64,000 bases of DNA from Nectonema munidae (GCA_030549495.1 JAUIRK010000883.1:553501-617500), one strand, 5' to 3'; shown: positions 11,741 to 25,539, counted from the first letter of the stretch. Translations and numbers: made by a program. The notes: generated by a model not told the origin, from the letters alone.

Positions 11741-14700
11741 GTTGCCGATAAGTGTAAACAGTTTAAAATGCCGCGCAGGTCAGGAAAGATTTTTACATCA
11801 TAGACTTTAAGTCTTCGCAAAGATCAAAAGATTATTTGAATAAGAAGAATAAGGCTTTAAGCATCACTTCGATCAATGGTGTCTCTTCTTGGATTCTTCT
11901 ATAAAAAGTCTCAACATTGTTTGCTTTGCTTCAACAAGAAGAAATTTATTCTACGAATAAAGACAAAGAAAAATTAATAAAGGCACTTGGTTCAAGTGTT
12001 TTGTATTCCTGCCTTCCTTGCAAAAAATAACATAATTGTAAGAATAATTTTGAAATTATTTTTATATTCGTATTTTACAAAATAAGGCATTATTGAGTTA
12101 ATGAAAAATTGCGTAAAAAACTTTTGAAAAAATCCTAAAAATTCTTTTTGAAAAAATGAATTTTTTTTAAAAAGAAAAAAAAATTATTATATTCATTTTG
12201 TATAACAAATCTGAAATCCAAACTTTAAACAGCGAAAAAAGTAGGAATTATCGTTCTTAGTTAAAGAAATCTTCACATTTAGTTTCAGCAAAAGTCTGGC
12301 CCCTAATTCTGAAAGTAAATTATGGTTATAATCAAGGCCGAATTGGAAAAGGCGATTTTTTTAAAAAATTCTAAATATAGGAAAATAGCTTAAATTTGAC
12401 TTTTTTTGCAAATTAAACATGATGTTCTTTACAATACAAAAAATATGTAATACCGTTCTCATTGACTTGAATTGTTATATCCATTTCTCTGATGTAGAAA
12501 AAGAAGAGGAAGAAATCTATTCTACAAATAAAGAAAAAGAACAAATCTTGTGAAATTGTAATAACTAAGAAAACTAATAGACGCGTGTAATTTATATTTA
12601 AAAAGACTATTTCTTCATAAATGCATAGAGCCGTTAACCTTGAAACATTTCATAAAAAGATAACTAACTTTTATATGTATATATATACGTAATGCACAAA
12701 ATATGAATCGATCGTTTACAGAATATATTTTAGTAGATATTCAATATCAACCATGAGAAACTAAAATAAATCAAAAATATGACACATCAATATATTTGAT
12801 GATTATATTTATATTGATTATTGATGATTATATTAAATTAAATCAAGCTTACCATCAAATTTTGATACCTGTCAAATGTATAAATAAAATATGATACCTG
12901 GATCAAATTTCCTCAGCTAATTCCTTATTGATTAATTTACAAATAAAAAATACTCTAAAAAAATTTTTTTAGTGAATGATTTACTTTTTTACTGCTTCAT
13001 CAACATTTCTCTGATTATTATATAATATCATTTAGAATTTTTTTAGAGTGGGAAGAAGATATATTATACATATATAAATTTTCCGAAAATATTCTGTTCT
13101 TTCAATTTTAGAAAATATCGGCTGCTTTTTTTAAATTTTTTTAAGGGGGGGGGGGAGATAACAGAAAAGTACCAAAAATATGTATATATATATGTACTAT
13201 TAATTATACTTGCAGATGTGGAAGTCAATAGGGCAACATTGGTTAGTATAACTTTTACTTTTAAAGATTTTGGGGTATACTGTTGGAAATCATTAGCCTT
13301 TTCTTCCAAAATTGAATGGCCCTAACATTCTAAACTAAGTTTAGGAGACACTAGCCTATAAAAGGGAATACTCATTTATTTTTAAGAAATCTACACTTGT
13401 AATTCATAGACAGACTCGCTGTTAAATTTAAACTAACTATCAAAAATTTTAGGTCCATAATCTCTTCTAATTTGACTAGATTATTAGGTTGTTACACTTG
13501 TTGAACTTGTTGGAGATTATCCAGGAAAAGAGGTTTAGTATGAATCCGAAAAACTAATATTATTGCTCCTTTTTGCAAAACTAGTGTCACTATGCCCTCA
13601 ATTTGTTATGGAGTAGTATATATGAGGTAAAAATAACATTCATTTATCCCTGTTGTTTACTATGATCAATTAAAAGAAGATAGAACATATGTGCTAACTT
13701 CAATATGTTCAGAATCCTACTACGAACCCTATTGATTTCTTTATAAGAAAACTTTAAAGAAATAAGAGCCTATGTTATGGCTCTTATGATAACAAAAACC
13801 TGAATGGCCCGAAAAGTAGTCCTATTTTTGCTGTTGTCCAAAAATCGTAATGTACGGTTCTTTTCTCCATAGCTAAAAATCTTACCCTCTTCTCACAACT
13901 TGGCATGATATTAACACATGTGATTCATTAGGTAAGGAAGATTTCCCAAGCTGTCAGAAGCAACAGTAGCTGCTCATGTGTTTGTTAAAAATTAGCTAAA
14001 CTTAAATTAATCCTATATATATATATATGTGTGTGTGTGTATAGTGATGATCTATTTCGACACTCTATTAGACACTTTTTTTCAGTGAATAAGATTCATT
14101 GATTTTTTTTTGTATTTTTTTAAATATTTTTAATCCGACTTGATTATTACTGTAACCGTAGAGATCGGATTAGCCAATCATGTTATTCATTAAAAATTCC
14201 TTTTAAAAAAAAATGTTATTCTACTTTAAATTTGTTTCTGGATTCGTCCTTGAGACGTAAAATAATTCAGTGTTTTTTAGTTTTGTTATCAATAATTCAA
14301 AAATCTATTTTTCTATTTTTTTTACAAATCATACAAAAAATAATGTCAATTTTAATATTTTAATTTTAAAAACACTAAAATTTAAGATGAAACCAAAAAT
14401 TGGTCAAGATTTGTAAGACACTGTATTGATAGTTCATTGAGCTCATTATTTTTCTTTATTTTCTATGAAGATTAAATAGTTATTTCAGGATTTAAAGTTC
14501 TTTTACTTTATTAATTAGGTTTTTATTTTTTTGTTTTTACTCGCTATTTTAATTAATAAGAATTATGCAAAATATAATTTTTGGTAATCTATATTTTGAT
14601 AGAATATTCTTTATCATTATATCTTCGTTTACGATAAAATTGATTTGTTTTTGAAAAATATAAATTAAAAATGAAGTTATTCATTTCAGACTTCTTTTTT

Positions 14701-14775
14701 AAATCTTGTTTACTTGATCTAAATTATAATTTTAACTCTAAGCTCGAGTATTTTGACATCCTCTAATTTTCTTTT
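11741..14775. other. AT-rich stretch with minor repeats
   Basis: A purine-rich segment near 11934-11975 (GAAGAAATTTATTCTACGAA) recurs in diverged form near 12508-12545. At 13142-13173 an isolated GGGGGAGATAAC…AAGTACC matches the right end of the GGTACTTA MITE family, without a convincing left end. A (TA)n(TG)n run lies near 14018-14041. No gene was recognised. Confidence 0.4.
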
Positions 14776-14931
14776 TTAACCCTTTGAGGACGGATCTTCT
14801 AAGAAATGAAAATTTTCTGCTTTTGGTATATAAAATTTCATTGAAGAAAAGTATTTTAAAAGTAATGTCTGGTTTAAGTCTTTTTGAGAGCCGACGAATA
14901 GTCTTCAAATTTCTGGTCCTAAAAGGGTTAA
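14776..14931. mobile_element. TTAA-flanked MITE
   Basis: It runs from TTAACCCTTTGAGGAC to GGTCCTAAAAGGGTTAA, with inverted ends and TTAA at both borders, and is 156 bp long. Internal similarity to the copies at 34258 and 62295 (AAGAAAT, TTCTGGTCCT) places the three in one subfamily. No coding capacity. Confidence 0.8.
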
Positions 14932-15076
14932 TGAGCAAACGATTTTCATTTCTTTGGACATGGGTGTCCCATTAGGTCTTAAGAGTTTGACCCATTTTGA
15001 GTTATTTTTTATGTAGAGGAACGCAAACGAACTCAAATTTTGTATGAATTTCAATAGGGATTTGTAAAAATTGTTT

Positions 15077-15226
15077 TGGCATGGCAGGTTGGTTGAGATG
15101 ATGGATTCAGCACGGAAGCCTCTGGTTTCGATTTCTCATCGATACCAATTTGTTCATAGTTTGACATAAGTGGTACATCAGTGCTTCGTTAATGAAAACA
15201 CACCCACGGTACCTTTACCTGTACGG
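15077..15226 (+). repeat. tRNA-derived SINE, family B
   Basis: An A-box-like segment (TGGCATGGCAGGTTGGTTGA) is followed by a B-box-like GGTTTCGATTTCTC, then ATCGATACCAATTTGTTCAT and a tail ending GGTACCTTTACC. It aligns along its length with the copy at 27671. The promoter boxes imply RNA polymerase III transcription of the founder; this copy has decayed boxes. Confidence 0.8.
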
Positions 15227-15751
15227 AATGCATTCATGCTGTTCAAAGGCTTATTGGCATATGATAGAGTATTAAAACATATAATCTCTTAGTTACAGAT
15301 GTAGCAATTATTATCAATGTTGCATTCATAAGCCTAATGATTGAACAATGCGTCCTTTAACTTGTTTTAACATTTGGAAATTGACTACAAGTATGATAGA
15401 TAAATAGACTTTCCAACTTCATTATAAAAAGGATTCCCAATCTATATTTGAGAGATGGTTTGCATAATTTTAATCTATGAAACTGAATGTGAACATCATT
15501 TTGATTGCGTAGGTTGTATACTTTTTATTTTTATTGATAGAGAACTTTAGATATCATGTTATTAAAATATTTATACAAAAGTGATTACTTTAAAGTTTTA
15601 TTATGGGTGTATGATTATGATTGGTAGTCAGTCAGCCTAAATCTCACCCAAGTTTTTGAACACGAACCCTTAGCTTATCTTTTTCAATTAGTTTTTTTTT
15701 GCAAAAGAAGACTGGGGCACTGGTATCCCATTGTACATTTGGGGAATCAAT

Positions 15752-15898
15752 GGGGCGTGAGTGAGGCTGTTTAGATACTGGGTTTCGATAACTCAAGGTG
15801 TTGGGTTCGATCCCGCATCAAGCCTACTTTCCTCATAGTTCGATACAAGCTGTGCAATTGTGCCTTCTGGATGAAAACACTCCAGGGTACCCTTTAGC
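15752..15898 (+). repeat. tRNA-derived SINE, family A, nearly full length
   Basis: The copy starts GGGGCGTGAGTGAGG (A-box region), has B box GGTTCGATCCC and continues through GCATCAAGCCTACTTTCC, TCATAGTTCGATACAAG and GTGCCTTCTGGATGAAAACA to GGGTACC. Its tail resembles that of family B. Confidence 0.85.
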
Positions 15899-16164
15899 TT
15901 AGTGAAAAATTTGAATAATTGTTGTTTGCCTTGATTATCTACTCACTGGCTGCTATAGCTTGTTATGCTTGTGCGTATGTATGAGGGAGACAGGGTAGAA
16001 TATTCAAAATATTGAACGTGTTGCTAATACTCTTATTTTAGTGATAGAGGGAGAGATTTTTGTTTGTTTGTTTTACTTTTACTACTACACCCTTTTTAAG
16101 GCATACTAAGAGATTTCTTTATATGGGTAAACTTTTCACCCCATTCTCTTTTGGGTAGGCTTAA

Positions 16165-16464
16165 CCAGGGATCGGCAAACTTTTTTCCCCGTCGACCCCT
16201 TCATAGAACATTTGTCTTCACATCGACCCCCACCCCAAATAGAAATGTTTCATAAAAGCATTAATCAATGTCTAACAATTAATAGAAAAAATACAAACCA
16301 AAAATGTTTCATATATCCTATACTATACAATGTCCTAAGCTATGTTATAAAAGAAAAATGAGATTTACTACTACTATAAAGTAAAAAAGCGTAGCACAAT
16401 TTGGTAAGTTTGTTTATCTTATCGATCCCCAAGTTTCGATATCGACCACTTTGCCGACCCCCTG
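16165..16464. mobile_element. hAT-type MITE
   Basis: Left CAGGGATCGGCAAACTT and right GCCGACCCCCTG (complement CAGGGGGTCGGCAAAGTG) form terminal inverted repeats of about 18 bp with two mismatches. Flanks share CTTAA, but a full 8-bp duplication is not clear. The element is about 300 bp and non-coding. Confidence 0.7.
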
Positions 16465-16709
16465 ACTTAAGCGAACAAATAACGAAAATTCCATTTGGTA
16501 CTTATTGGTTATCTCTCCCCCCCCCCACTCTAAAAAATTTTTTAAAAATTTTTATTTGAATTTAAATGATGAGTAAAAATAATAAATTACTTGTTTAAAC
16601 AGGAGTCCACTACATATTTATTACATACAATATATATTTATAAATATATTGATATTACAATATACAACATACAATGTTTTTATACATACAATATATATTT
16701 AATTATATA

Positions 16710-19052
16710 CAGTAAAACCTCCCCATAACGGTCTACCGGGACCCTTCAAAACTGGCCGTTGTAAGCAGGTGACCGTTATATAAAGGTACACTTATGTCTT
16801 TGGTAAAAATGATGGAAGAAAAACATACATTCATAATAAAAATGTTTATTTCAAAAAATTACTGATTACAAGGCTTAAAATAATCTAAAATACATTTTTG
16901 TTTAAGTTTAGAGTTTTTCAAACATTCATTGAACAAAAAATCTTCTACTTCACAAATTGGATTTAAAATTTTTTGAAAACTATTTTCTATACAAAAATTT
17001 TTTAAATCAGAAGCAACTTGTATCGCTTGATTAATATCTCCAATAACCAATTTTCTGGAGGAAGTGCTTTCTGTATTCCCATTTTGAACATCGCCATTCT
17101 CATCACCATCAAGATCATCATCATCATCATCGTTTTGATCGTGATCTTCATTTCCTAGTATTTGCTTAATCAACAAGTTGGCATCTTCATTCCAATCAAT
17201 AGCTTGCATGTCACATGTATCCATCTCTTTTTCGATAGAAAACATTTCATCACCCTTTAGTCCCATTATGCTTGTCGAAAAATCATCTACAAGAGAAATA
17301 TCTTCTAAATCATATTCTACTTCATTTTCGAGCATTTCTAAAGATTGAAAATTTTGATTAAGCTATAAAGTTAAGGAAAAAAAACTTACGTTGATCAGCA
17401 CTTAATCTCCTAAAACCACATGCGTCAAAACACTTTTGCATTGTTGATCGTGCAACATCTTTCCACGAGAAATCAATCCAGTATATCACATCTAAAATTG
17501 AGATTTCTTTCAAAAAGTACGTACCTGTCTTGGATCTATCCCTTTCCATCTGATGTATAATCTTCTGTAGTTAACGTTTTCTGAATTTGAGCTTCATACT
17601 TTGGATTATACCCTGATCCATAGGTTGCAATTTAGAGGTTGTATTTGGTGGCAAAAACAAAAGTTTTATATTATCCAAAGAAATTTTGGGATGTGAAGGA
17701 GCATTGTCTAATATCAGTAAAATCTTTCTTTTTTGTTTTTTCATATTTTTATCAAATTTTTTTATCCAGTCTTTAAAAATCAAAGAAGTCATCCAAGCCT
17801 TTCTGTTAGCATAATAGGTGATTGGTAGCTTGCTTACATCAATATTTTTGAAACATCTTGGTTTCAAAGACTTTCCAATGACCAATGGTTTTTGTTTTTC
17901 ACCCAGCATACTAGCACATAGCATTATGGTGAGTCTGTCTTTGAACTTTTTGCATCCAGACACTTTTTGACTTCTTATCAATAATGATTTCTTCACGACT
18001 CCTTTATAAAAAAGCGCTGTTTCATCAAGGTTGAAAATGTTTTCTGGTTGATAACCTTCCAGGAGAATGGGAATTTTTTCTTTCCAGTCCTCAGTAACAG
18101 CTAAATTAACACTACCACTTTCACCGCTAATTACACTGAAGCATATTGAATGTCTTTTACGGAAACATTCAAGCCACCCGTTTGAGGCTTTAAAATTATC
18201 AATGCCCAAACTTATAGCAAAGTCCAGAGCCTTTTTCTGTAAAATTGGGCCACTAATTGGAACATTTCTCTTACTCATGTCTTTGAACCATTCCAAAGTA
18301 AGGATGTTGACCTTTTCATTCGCATTTTCTTTGTTAAATCTTTTTCGTTCCAATGAAGTATTTTTTCGAACTCTTTCGTTATTGCATCTTTGTTATTTAT
18401 GATATTCTGAATTTGGGTTCTTCCTACTTTGAAAATTTGTGCTAACTTACGTGAGCTATAAGCCAGGTTTGATTTGTGAAGTCTCAGGACTTCCATTTTT
18501 TCAGATAAAGAAAGTGTCTTTCTTGAACAATTTACCATTTTGTTTTATAAAGTTTTAAAATAAACTTTTGAAATCTTTATAAAAACTTGGTTGGTAGCGA
18601 GCAAAACTTAGAATGTTTGTCAACACAATTGGAAATAAAAAGATTTCTGTTAAATTGCTGATAAGGGAAACAAAGGGGTAATGCAACTAAATGATCATAT
18701 GCGAGATATAATAGAACAGGACTTCTCTACTTTCATTATCAAAGGAAAAACTGTTATCACCTAAGGCACTTTTATCTCAGTATATTGGTTTAGGCGAGTA
18801 ATAGTCTATCGCAGGAAACGAATGCTTATTATCACTAACATAGACTGATACTTAACTATTGTGTGTAATAAAAGTGACCGTTAAAACCACATTTTTCCTT
18901 GAAAATTGACCGCTGACCGTTATAGACGAGTGACCGTTCTTCAGAGGTTAAAATAACGTAAATATATAGGTGTTTAAACGGGGTTTTACAAAAATGACCG
19001 TTAAATACAGGTGACCGCTCTATACAGGTGACCGTTAGAACAGGTTTTACTG
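16710..19052 (-). mobile_element. Tigger/pogo DNA transposon, nearly intact
   Basis: The 2343-bp element has inverted ends CAGTAAAACCTCCCCATAAC and (complement of right end) CAGTAAAACCTGTTCTAACG, with TA at each border (16708-16709, 19053-19054). Subterminal repeats of TGACCGTTA occur several times near both ends and may bind transposase. It encodes one minus-strand transposase. It lies inside an older MITE, so it is the younger insertion. Confidence 0.95.
16859..18538 (-). pseudogene. Tigger/pogo transposase with lightly damaged frame
   Basis: The protein cuts and rejoins its own element at TA sites. The N-terminus (from 18538) carries a CENP-B-type helix-turn-helix with LSEKMEVLRLHKSN and LAQIFKVGRTQIQNII. 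Next come a second HTH (ISGPILQKKALDFA…NGWLECFRKRH) and a DDE_1 catalytic core with NLDETALF, LLILDNAPSH and LQPMDQGIIQSMK, the three Asp of the pogo-type DDD triad. The C-terminus is acidic (an Asp-rich run near 17130) and ends at 16859. Damage seen: a one-base shift in an A run near 18360-18367 and an in-frame TAA at 17571-17573. A GTAAGT…TTTAG segment at 17338-17389 (52 bp) would splice in frame and looks like an intron rather than damage. The start at 18538 is the first Met before the HTH. Confidence 0.9.
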
Positions 19053-19152
19053 TAATTAGTATTTTAAAATTATTATGTTGGAAAAAAATTTTTTTTTAAT
19101 TTTTTAGAGTGGGGGGGGGGGGGGGGAGATAACCCTTAAGTACCTTCCATTT

Positions 19153-20975
19153 AAATGAAATATCTAAAATTATTAAGATGAGATCGTTATTGAAATAAAT
19201 ACCAAAAAATTCTGAAATAGAGTGTATCAATGAATGGATCGAATTTTGTCTCGAATCAGGATTCCAGATCTCTCATCAACGCTTTAACTCCCTGTCTCCT
19301 GTGCTCTTTCAGCTACTAGTTCCATTAAATAAATAATAATCAATATTTAGTTCATTTTTTTTCATTTTGAATCGATAAATGATTTTCGGATTCATACTAA
19401 AATGCATCATAAGTTTCGTTTTGAAAACAAAATAGTTTACTATTCTCCAAAGCTGTTTTGAAATTTGAAAAAAAAAATATAAAAAATTGTAAAACTATAA
19501 CAAATTCAAAATGTCCTTAATTTAAGACATTTTATTTGGTTTTAAATTTATCCTTCATTTTAAATTCGTATCTTTCACCATGTAAAGAAAAAGTCAAATA
19601 GTTTTTCAGTTAAAATTGAAGTATTTCTTTCAAAATTTGTTATAATGAAATTTTTTTTATAACGGGATTATTAAGGAAATGAAAACTAATGTATTCTATT
19701 TTTTATGTTAATTCAGTATCGAAAATGCTATCTTACCTTGTTTTTAAAAGAATCTTGCTTTTCTTTGAACACCTCTAATTCTATTGGCTAAAACATTCTA
19801 TTGGCTAGACCAATGAACTTGAGTTAAATTCAAATGAAAGAGTAACATGGAAATTGCAATCGATTAAAGCTTGAAGAAGTGTAATCATATTATGGATTGA
19901 TGTCTAGTAGGTGTCTTTCATAAAATAGGCTAATCATAAGGGTAATAACTGTTGTTGTTGTTGTTGCGTTGTATCTATCTCGGAAGAAGTCTTAAAGTGT
20001 GTGTTCATAATGATTTATACAAATGCAAAATATCTTTTGTATACGAAGTCACCTAAAGCGTTTATGTGTCTCAAGATGTTGTGGTTTACTTAGTCAGCTC
20101 TTTTTTCCTACTTCTTGCATGCACAAAGTCAACTTCCATCATTTTCCCTTGTGCAACTAAAATCTTGTAGAGAGAAAGAGGGACTCCTATTTTCTCCACC
20201 TGAAAACCGTTTCGTTCCCTCCAATCGTGATTAACCGAAGCATAAACTAAAACTTTTTGAATTATTCTTGTACATACTTCGATCTGCACTCCTCTTTCTC
20301 TGTCTCTTCTTTTGCGAGAAACGCGCTTTTGCAAAATGTTGCGAACGTTCACTGATATCTATTCAATTTTGTTATGTCAGCAACACGCACAACCCATCTC
20401 TCCCACTTTTTCCAACAGATTCTTAGGATCCCCTCTCTTCAAATTGGGTTCTTTTTATCAGTTTTGTAATAAGGTATACCTTTTCATGATTATTTTTATT
20501 CATTGAGTTTCTTTACCTATAAAATTTTCTTTGCCTATCAATCGGTACTTTGCTAATGCTACTCGGATCTTTGGAAGTGATTAGATTAAAATGATTTTTG
20601 ATTGAACTTTGACCCATCTAATGAATCTCGAGATTCTTGATCGATTTCCAAAACATCTAGAACTGAAGATATCCATGGTTCAATACAAAGCTTTAAAACG
20701 TTAAGTTCTACACATATCCAACGGCTTTATTAAATTTCGATTGATTTTAGTTAAAAATTGAACATCCTTAACTGTCCATTTTTCATTCTCCCCCTGATTT
20801 TTACTCTTCGAATAGTTGATTGACAAGTGCTCAACCAATTTTTAAATGGGCCGTAAATTTTTGAAACTTATTGTCGCAGCTAGGATTAGTGTAGAATTAG
20901 CATTGGCGTTAGTATTCCTATTAGAGTTAGTGTTGAGGTTAGCTTTCGTGTTTGCTTAATCGTACAAACACATCT
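19153..20975. other. No gene recognised
   Basis: AT-rich sequence with a (GTT)n run near 19951-19965 and a degenerate GTTAG-rich segment at about 20880-20945. The less AT-rich patch at 20090-20450 has overlapping short frames on both strands but no recognisable domain. Confidence 0.4.
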
Positions 20976-20980
20976 ACATT

Positions 20981-21285
20981 AGAGAAGTATCGGATATTCT
21001 CATCCGCATTTGGGAATTATCCGCAAAAAAAATTTACAACCTCTTAATCATCTAAGATTCAACATCCGCATCTGCAATTTTCAAACATTTTTCGTTTTTC
21101 TATATACCGTAAAGTTTTTTTTCGGAATTTTTACTTTACCAAAAAAATAAATTTGTTTTACTTTACACAAAAAAAACAATTTGTGTTTGCTTCGAATAGC
21201 AATTATGATATCCACATCCGCTAAAAAAATGTATTCTGACATCTGCATCCGCGGATACAAAAAATTTCACATCCGATACATCTCT
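20981..21285. mobile_element. hAT-type MITE with internal CATCCGC repeats
   Basis: AGAGAAGTATCGGAT at the left and ATCCGATACATCTCT at the right are inverted repeats with one mismatch. CATCCGC-like motifs recur inside, including GCATCCGCGGATAC close to the right end. It is about 305 bp and has no coding frame. The target duplication is ambiguous (TCTACA against TTTACA). Confidence 0.7.
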
Positions 21286-21289
21286 AATT

Positions 21290-22535
21290 TACACATACAT
21301 TTTTTGACATTCTTGACACAAAGTTCCTATTTATTTGTATTAATACACGCCTGACACAAAAAACATCTAGACATAAATGCACACATACATCAGATCCTTA
21401 AATTTGTGAAGGCGAGGGAGCAAACTTTTTTTTATAAAAGTTATTTCAAAAGAATTTGTGTGTCAAACTCACCCTTAAGACAACTAACGGAAGTAATACT
21501 ACGAAAGCTACACTCACAAGCCAAACAAGACTTTTAATGATATAAAAAGATATGAAATTCAAATTTTTTTAATTATTATTGGTAGAGTGGACGCTTTTTC
21601 ACCGCCATGAAATCACATGTGCGCCCCTGATACATACATATTGATTGACACTACACACCCATACACTGAAATACATAAATATCAAAAACAGCTACATAGC
21701 CCCATCTTTTGGAGCATTTGTATTAAGTTTTTATCATACTCCTCATTATTTTAGAAGTGTTTTGCCTCCATTCTCCTATCTATCATCATTATTTTTAATT
21801 GATCAATAAACTTTTAAATGTGAAAAAGACTTATTTTGTTTCTCTTTTCTGCTCGGAAACTGCTGGCTGCCTGGCTGACCTTGTCTCTTTCAATTAAAGA
21901 AAAAATGTATTCTTGATTTCGCACACACTCTCAATGAAAATTTATTCAAGGCAAAAACACACAATGTTTTGTTCGTTAGTTGTTTTAAAGTTAGTAGTAG
22001 TTACTAAAGCTTTCAGGAGTTTTTCTTTTTGCATTTAGTCTAATACTCTAATATAGGCTTTCTTAGTCGGAGACAGCTGAGTCAAAGAATTTGCATACAT
22101 GGGGGCGGATCCAAAAATATTTAAAATATTACTCCTATGTCTGGCTCCGGCCAATATAAGGGACCATTTTTTTTTAAAATAGTAACCCAGTTAGTACCAA
22201 TGTTATCAAAGAGAACGCATATGACTTCGGTAATCTCTATTTGTACCCAATTTTCTGTTTATAAAATACAATACTCTTTCAAATGCAGAAAACAAAACTA
22301 AAGTAACTTTTTTTTTTTTAGCTTTTTTGCAATTTTACTTACAATCTTCCTATTTAATCCTTCAAAACCTCAAGAGGTTGGACACGGGAGACAACCTCGC
22401 ATATTTTTAGTCACTAACTTCCGAACCCTCAAAAGGATGAAGACATCCAATAACCTTTCATAATTTTCTTCACTATACACATTACTGCTATTTAGTAGGA
22501 TAAAATTTGTTCCGTGTATAATTTGATATAATAAC
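21290..22535. other. No gene recognised
   Basis: AT-rich sequence. A GGGGGCGGATCCAAAAAT segment near 22099 resembles the left end of the 25259 MITE but has no right partner. Confidence 0.4.
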
Positions 22536-22537
22536 AG

Positions 22538-22686
22538 GTAAAAGGTAAAGGTACCGTGGGGGTGTTTTCATCGAGAAGGCACACTTGCGCCCCTTGTATC
22601 GAACTATGGGAAAGTAGGCTGGAACGGAATTGAACCCAAGACCTTCATTATCGAAACCTAGTATCTAGCCAACCTTACTCACGCCA
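22538..22686 (-). repeat. tRNA-derived SINE, family A, minus strand
   Basis: Read on the minus strand it begins near ATGGCGTGAGTAAGGTTGGC, contains GGTTTCGATAATGAAGGTCT and a B-box-like region, and ends in GGTACCTTTACCTTTTACC. It is nearly full length, with scattered changes. Confidence 0.8.
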
Positions 22687-22689
22687 TTT

Positions 22690-23696
22690 GAGTTTAAGAT
22701 CATTGTGATTTTAAATATTTATTCAATTGCACATCACTACAGTATAGCAAGACTTTGCAGTGTATTCAATATGATACTTTTTTATAAAAAAGTTTTCTCC
22801 GTGCTTGATTTGAAATATAAAATAGGAAGACAACTTTGTAAAAATTAATATGTTTTTGAAAAGGGAAGGGGTAGAGAGGCTTGACCCTCTAACTCTGATA
22901 ATGTCATTTTCATAATAATATATCTCCCAAAAAGGATAAGAGATTGTTCAGGCTTATGGTTATGGATAGATATTGTCATTTTTGAAATATATTTTCAAAA
23001 ACGGGAACTTTTTTTCACTCCAGCAATTTAGTAAAAACTAAGAAGAGCCTTCGAATCTACTAAATTTTTGATTTATTGCATGTAATGTCGGAGCCGATAA
23101 AATTAAATAGTTTCAGTTTTTGCAAATATATTTTAAAAATGACATAATCTAATCCTATCCATAACTCCAAAAAAACTTATCTTTTTGGAAAATATATTTT
23201 TAAAATATGCATAATTTATAATCTCATATTATATCATTTTTAAAACCACTATTTTTTCCTGTATAATGCTTGAAAATTTTAAGATAACATTCACAAAAGT
23301 CGTTTTCTTTCATCCCCAATAATTCTTCAAAATTTTCTTTTTATTTTCCCTCAAAACAGAAATTCGCATGATACACAAGATGTACCCTAAATTATGTTTT
23401 GGGCCAAAATTTAAGATGACATAATATGCAAGATTGCACGATACTCCAATATACATACACGGTACTTTTTCTTTCAATACTCTTCCAAAATATCTTTTCT
23501 TCAAATCCATGTTCAAACTAGTGTTCCTCAATTTTTGTCTTTTTGTTTCTCGGTGATTTACTGGAATTTATGAGAAAAAATGATTCGTTTCCGCTTTTCC
23601 TGGAAATAAATATCTTTTGATCTTGTTTCAAAAATTTGAGATTAATAAATAAATTTCCAATAAGAAGTTATTACGATCGCAGAGTATCTAAATATA
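22690..23696. other. No gene recognised
   Basis: AT-rich. AAAATATATTTT-type segments recur near 22988, 23126 and 23199 next to poorly matching flanks, perhaps eroded repeats. Confidence 0.35.
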
Positions 23697-23833
23697 TTAA
23701 CCCATTAACGACCAGAATAAGCAGACGATATTTAATGTAAAGCAGAAGATTTATATTAAAAAGCTTTAATAAAAGCAGACGATTTTAATTGTGTAGAGTC
23801 GACATATGTTGACTGTGGTAAATAACCGGTTTA
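23697..23833. mobile_element. TTAA-MITE, palindrome type AGTCGACATATGT
   Basis: It starts TTAACCCATTAACGACCAG and ends ATAACCGGTTTA (one base off TTAA), 137 bp. Inside are GCAGACGAT, GCAGAAGAT and GCAGACGAT boxes. Near the right end is the palindrome AGTCGACATATGTTGACT. It is most similar to the copy at 32681. Confidence 0.8.
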
Positions 23834-25058
<1,225 letters not shown>

Positions 25059-25258
25059 GGAGTAACAAATGGGCTTCGCATTAAACCACGTCGTAGTGTT
25101 GTTATCATTTAGGGACATTGGATTTTTAGAATTTCATAAAGAAATTTGTTGTGTAAATTCTTCATGTGTACAATTTTGGTTTGTAATTTCCTAAAAAGAA
25201 TATTTTTTAAATAGACGACCAATATTTTTGATTATTAAAAGCTATTAGTACCTAAATC

Positions 25259-25527
25259 CAGTGGCGGATCCAGAAATTTCTTATAGGGGGCCGAAATCTA
25301 TTTAAATTTTTTGCAATTTTGCTAAGTCTTGAGAGAATACGACAGCTGTATTATGTCTTTTAGAATCACTAATTACCTATGTTTCCATATTTTTAACATA
25401 TAATCAACTACCAACAGGAATTGTCTTAGGAAAAAGCAAAATTATAAGGGTAATTTTCGAAGCCATTTTTCATAGGGGACCTAGGCCCATGAGCCCCCCC
25501 CCCCCCCCCCACCTGGATCCGCCACTG
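25259..25527. mobile_element. hAT-type MITE with CAGTGGCGGATCCAG ends
   Basis: The ends CAGTGGCGGATCCAG and CTGGATCCGCCACTG are perfect 15-bp inverted repeats. Flanks CCTAAATC (25251-25258) and ACTAAATC (25528-25535) are an 8-bp duplication with one change. An 18-bp C run lies just inside the right end. Non-coding, 269 bp. Confidence 0.92.
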
Positions 25528-25539
25528 ACTAAATCACAT

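Larger units (their letters stand above)
16497..19144. mobile_element. hAT-like MITE split by a Tigger insertion
   Basis: Left end GGTACTTATTGGTTATCTC plus a C run plus ACTCTAAAAAATT mirrors the right end AATTTTTTAGAGT plus a G run plus GAGATAACCCTTAAGTACC. The pair is flanked by a perfect 8-bp duplication TTCCATTT (16489-16496 and 19145-19152). Removing the Tigger element (16710-19052) leaves a MITE of about 305 bp. The smaller copy at 5922 has the same ends. Confidence 0.9.

Noticed and set aside
20880-20945. Degenerate GTTAG tandem repeat
   Set aside because: Unit and spacing are too irregular to call an array.
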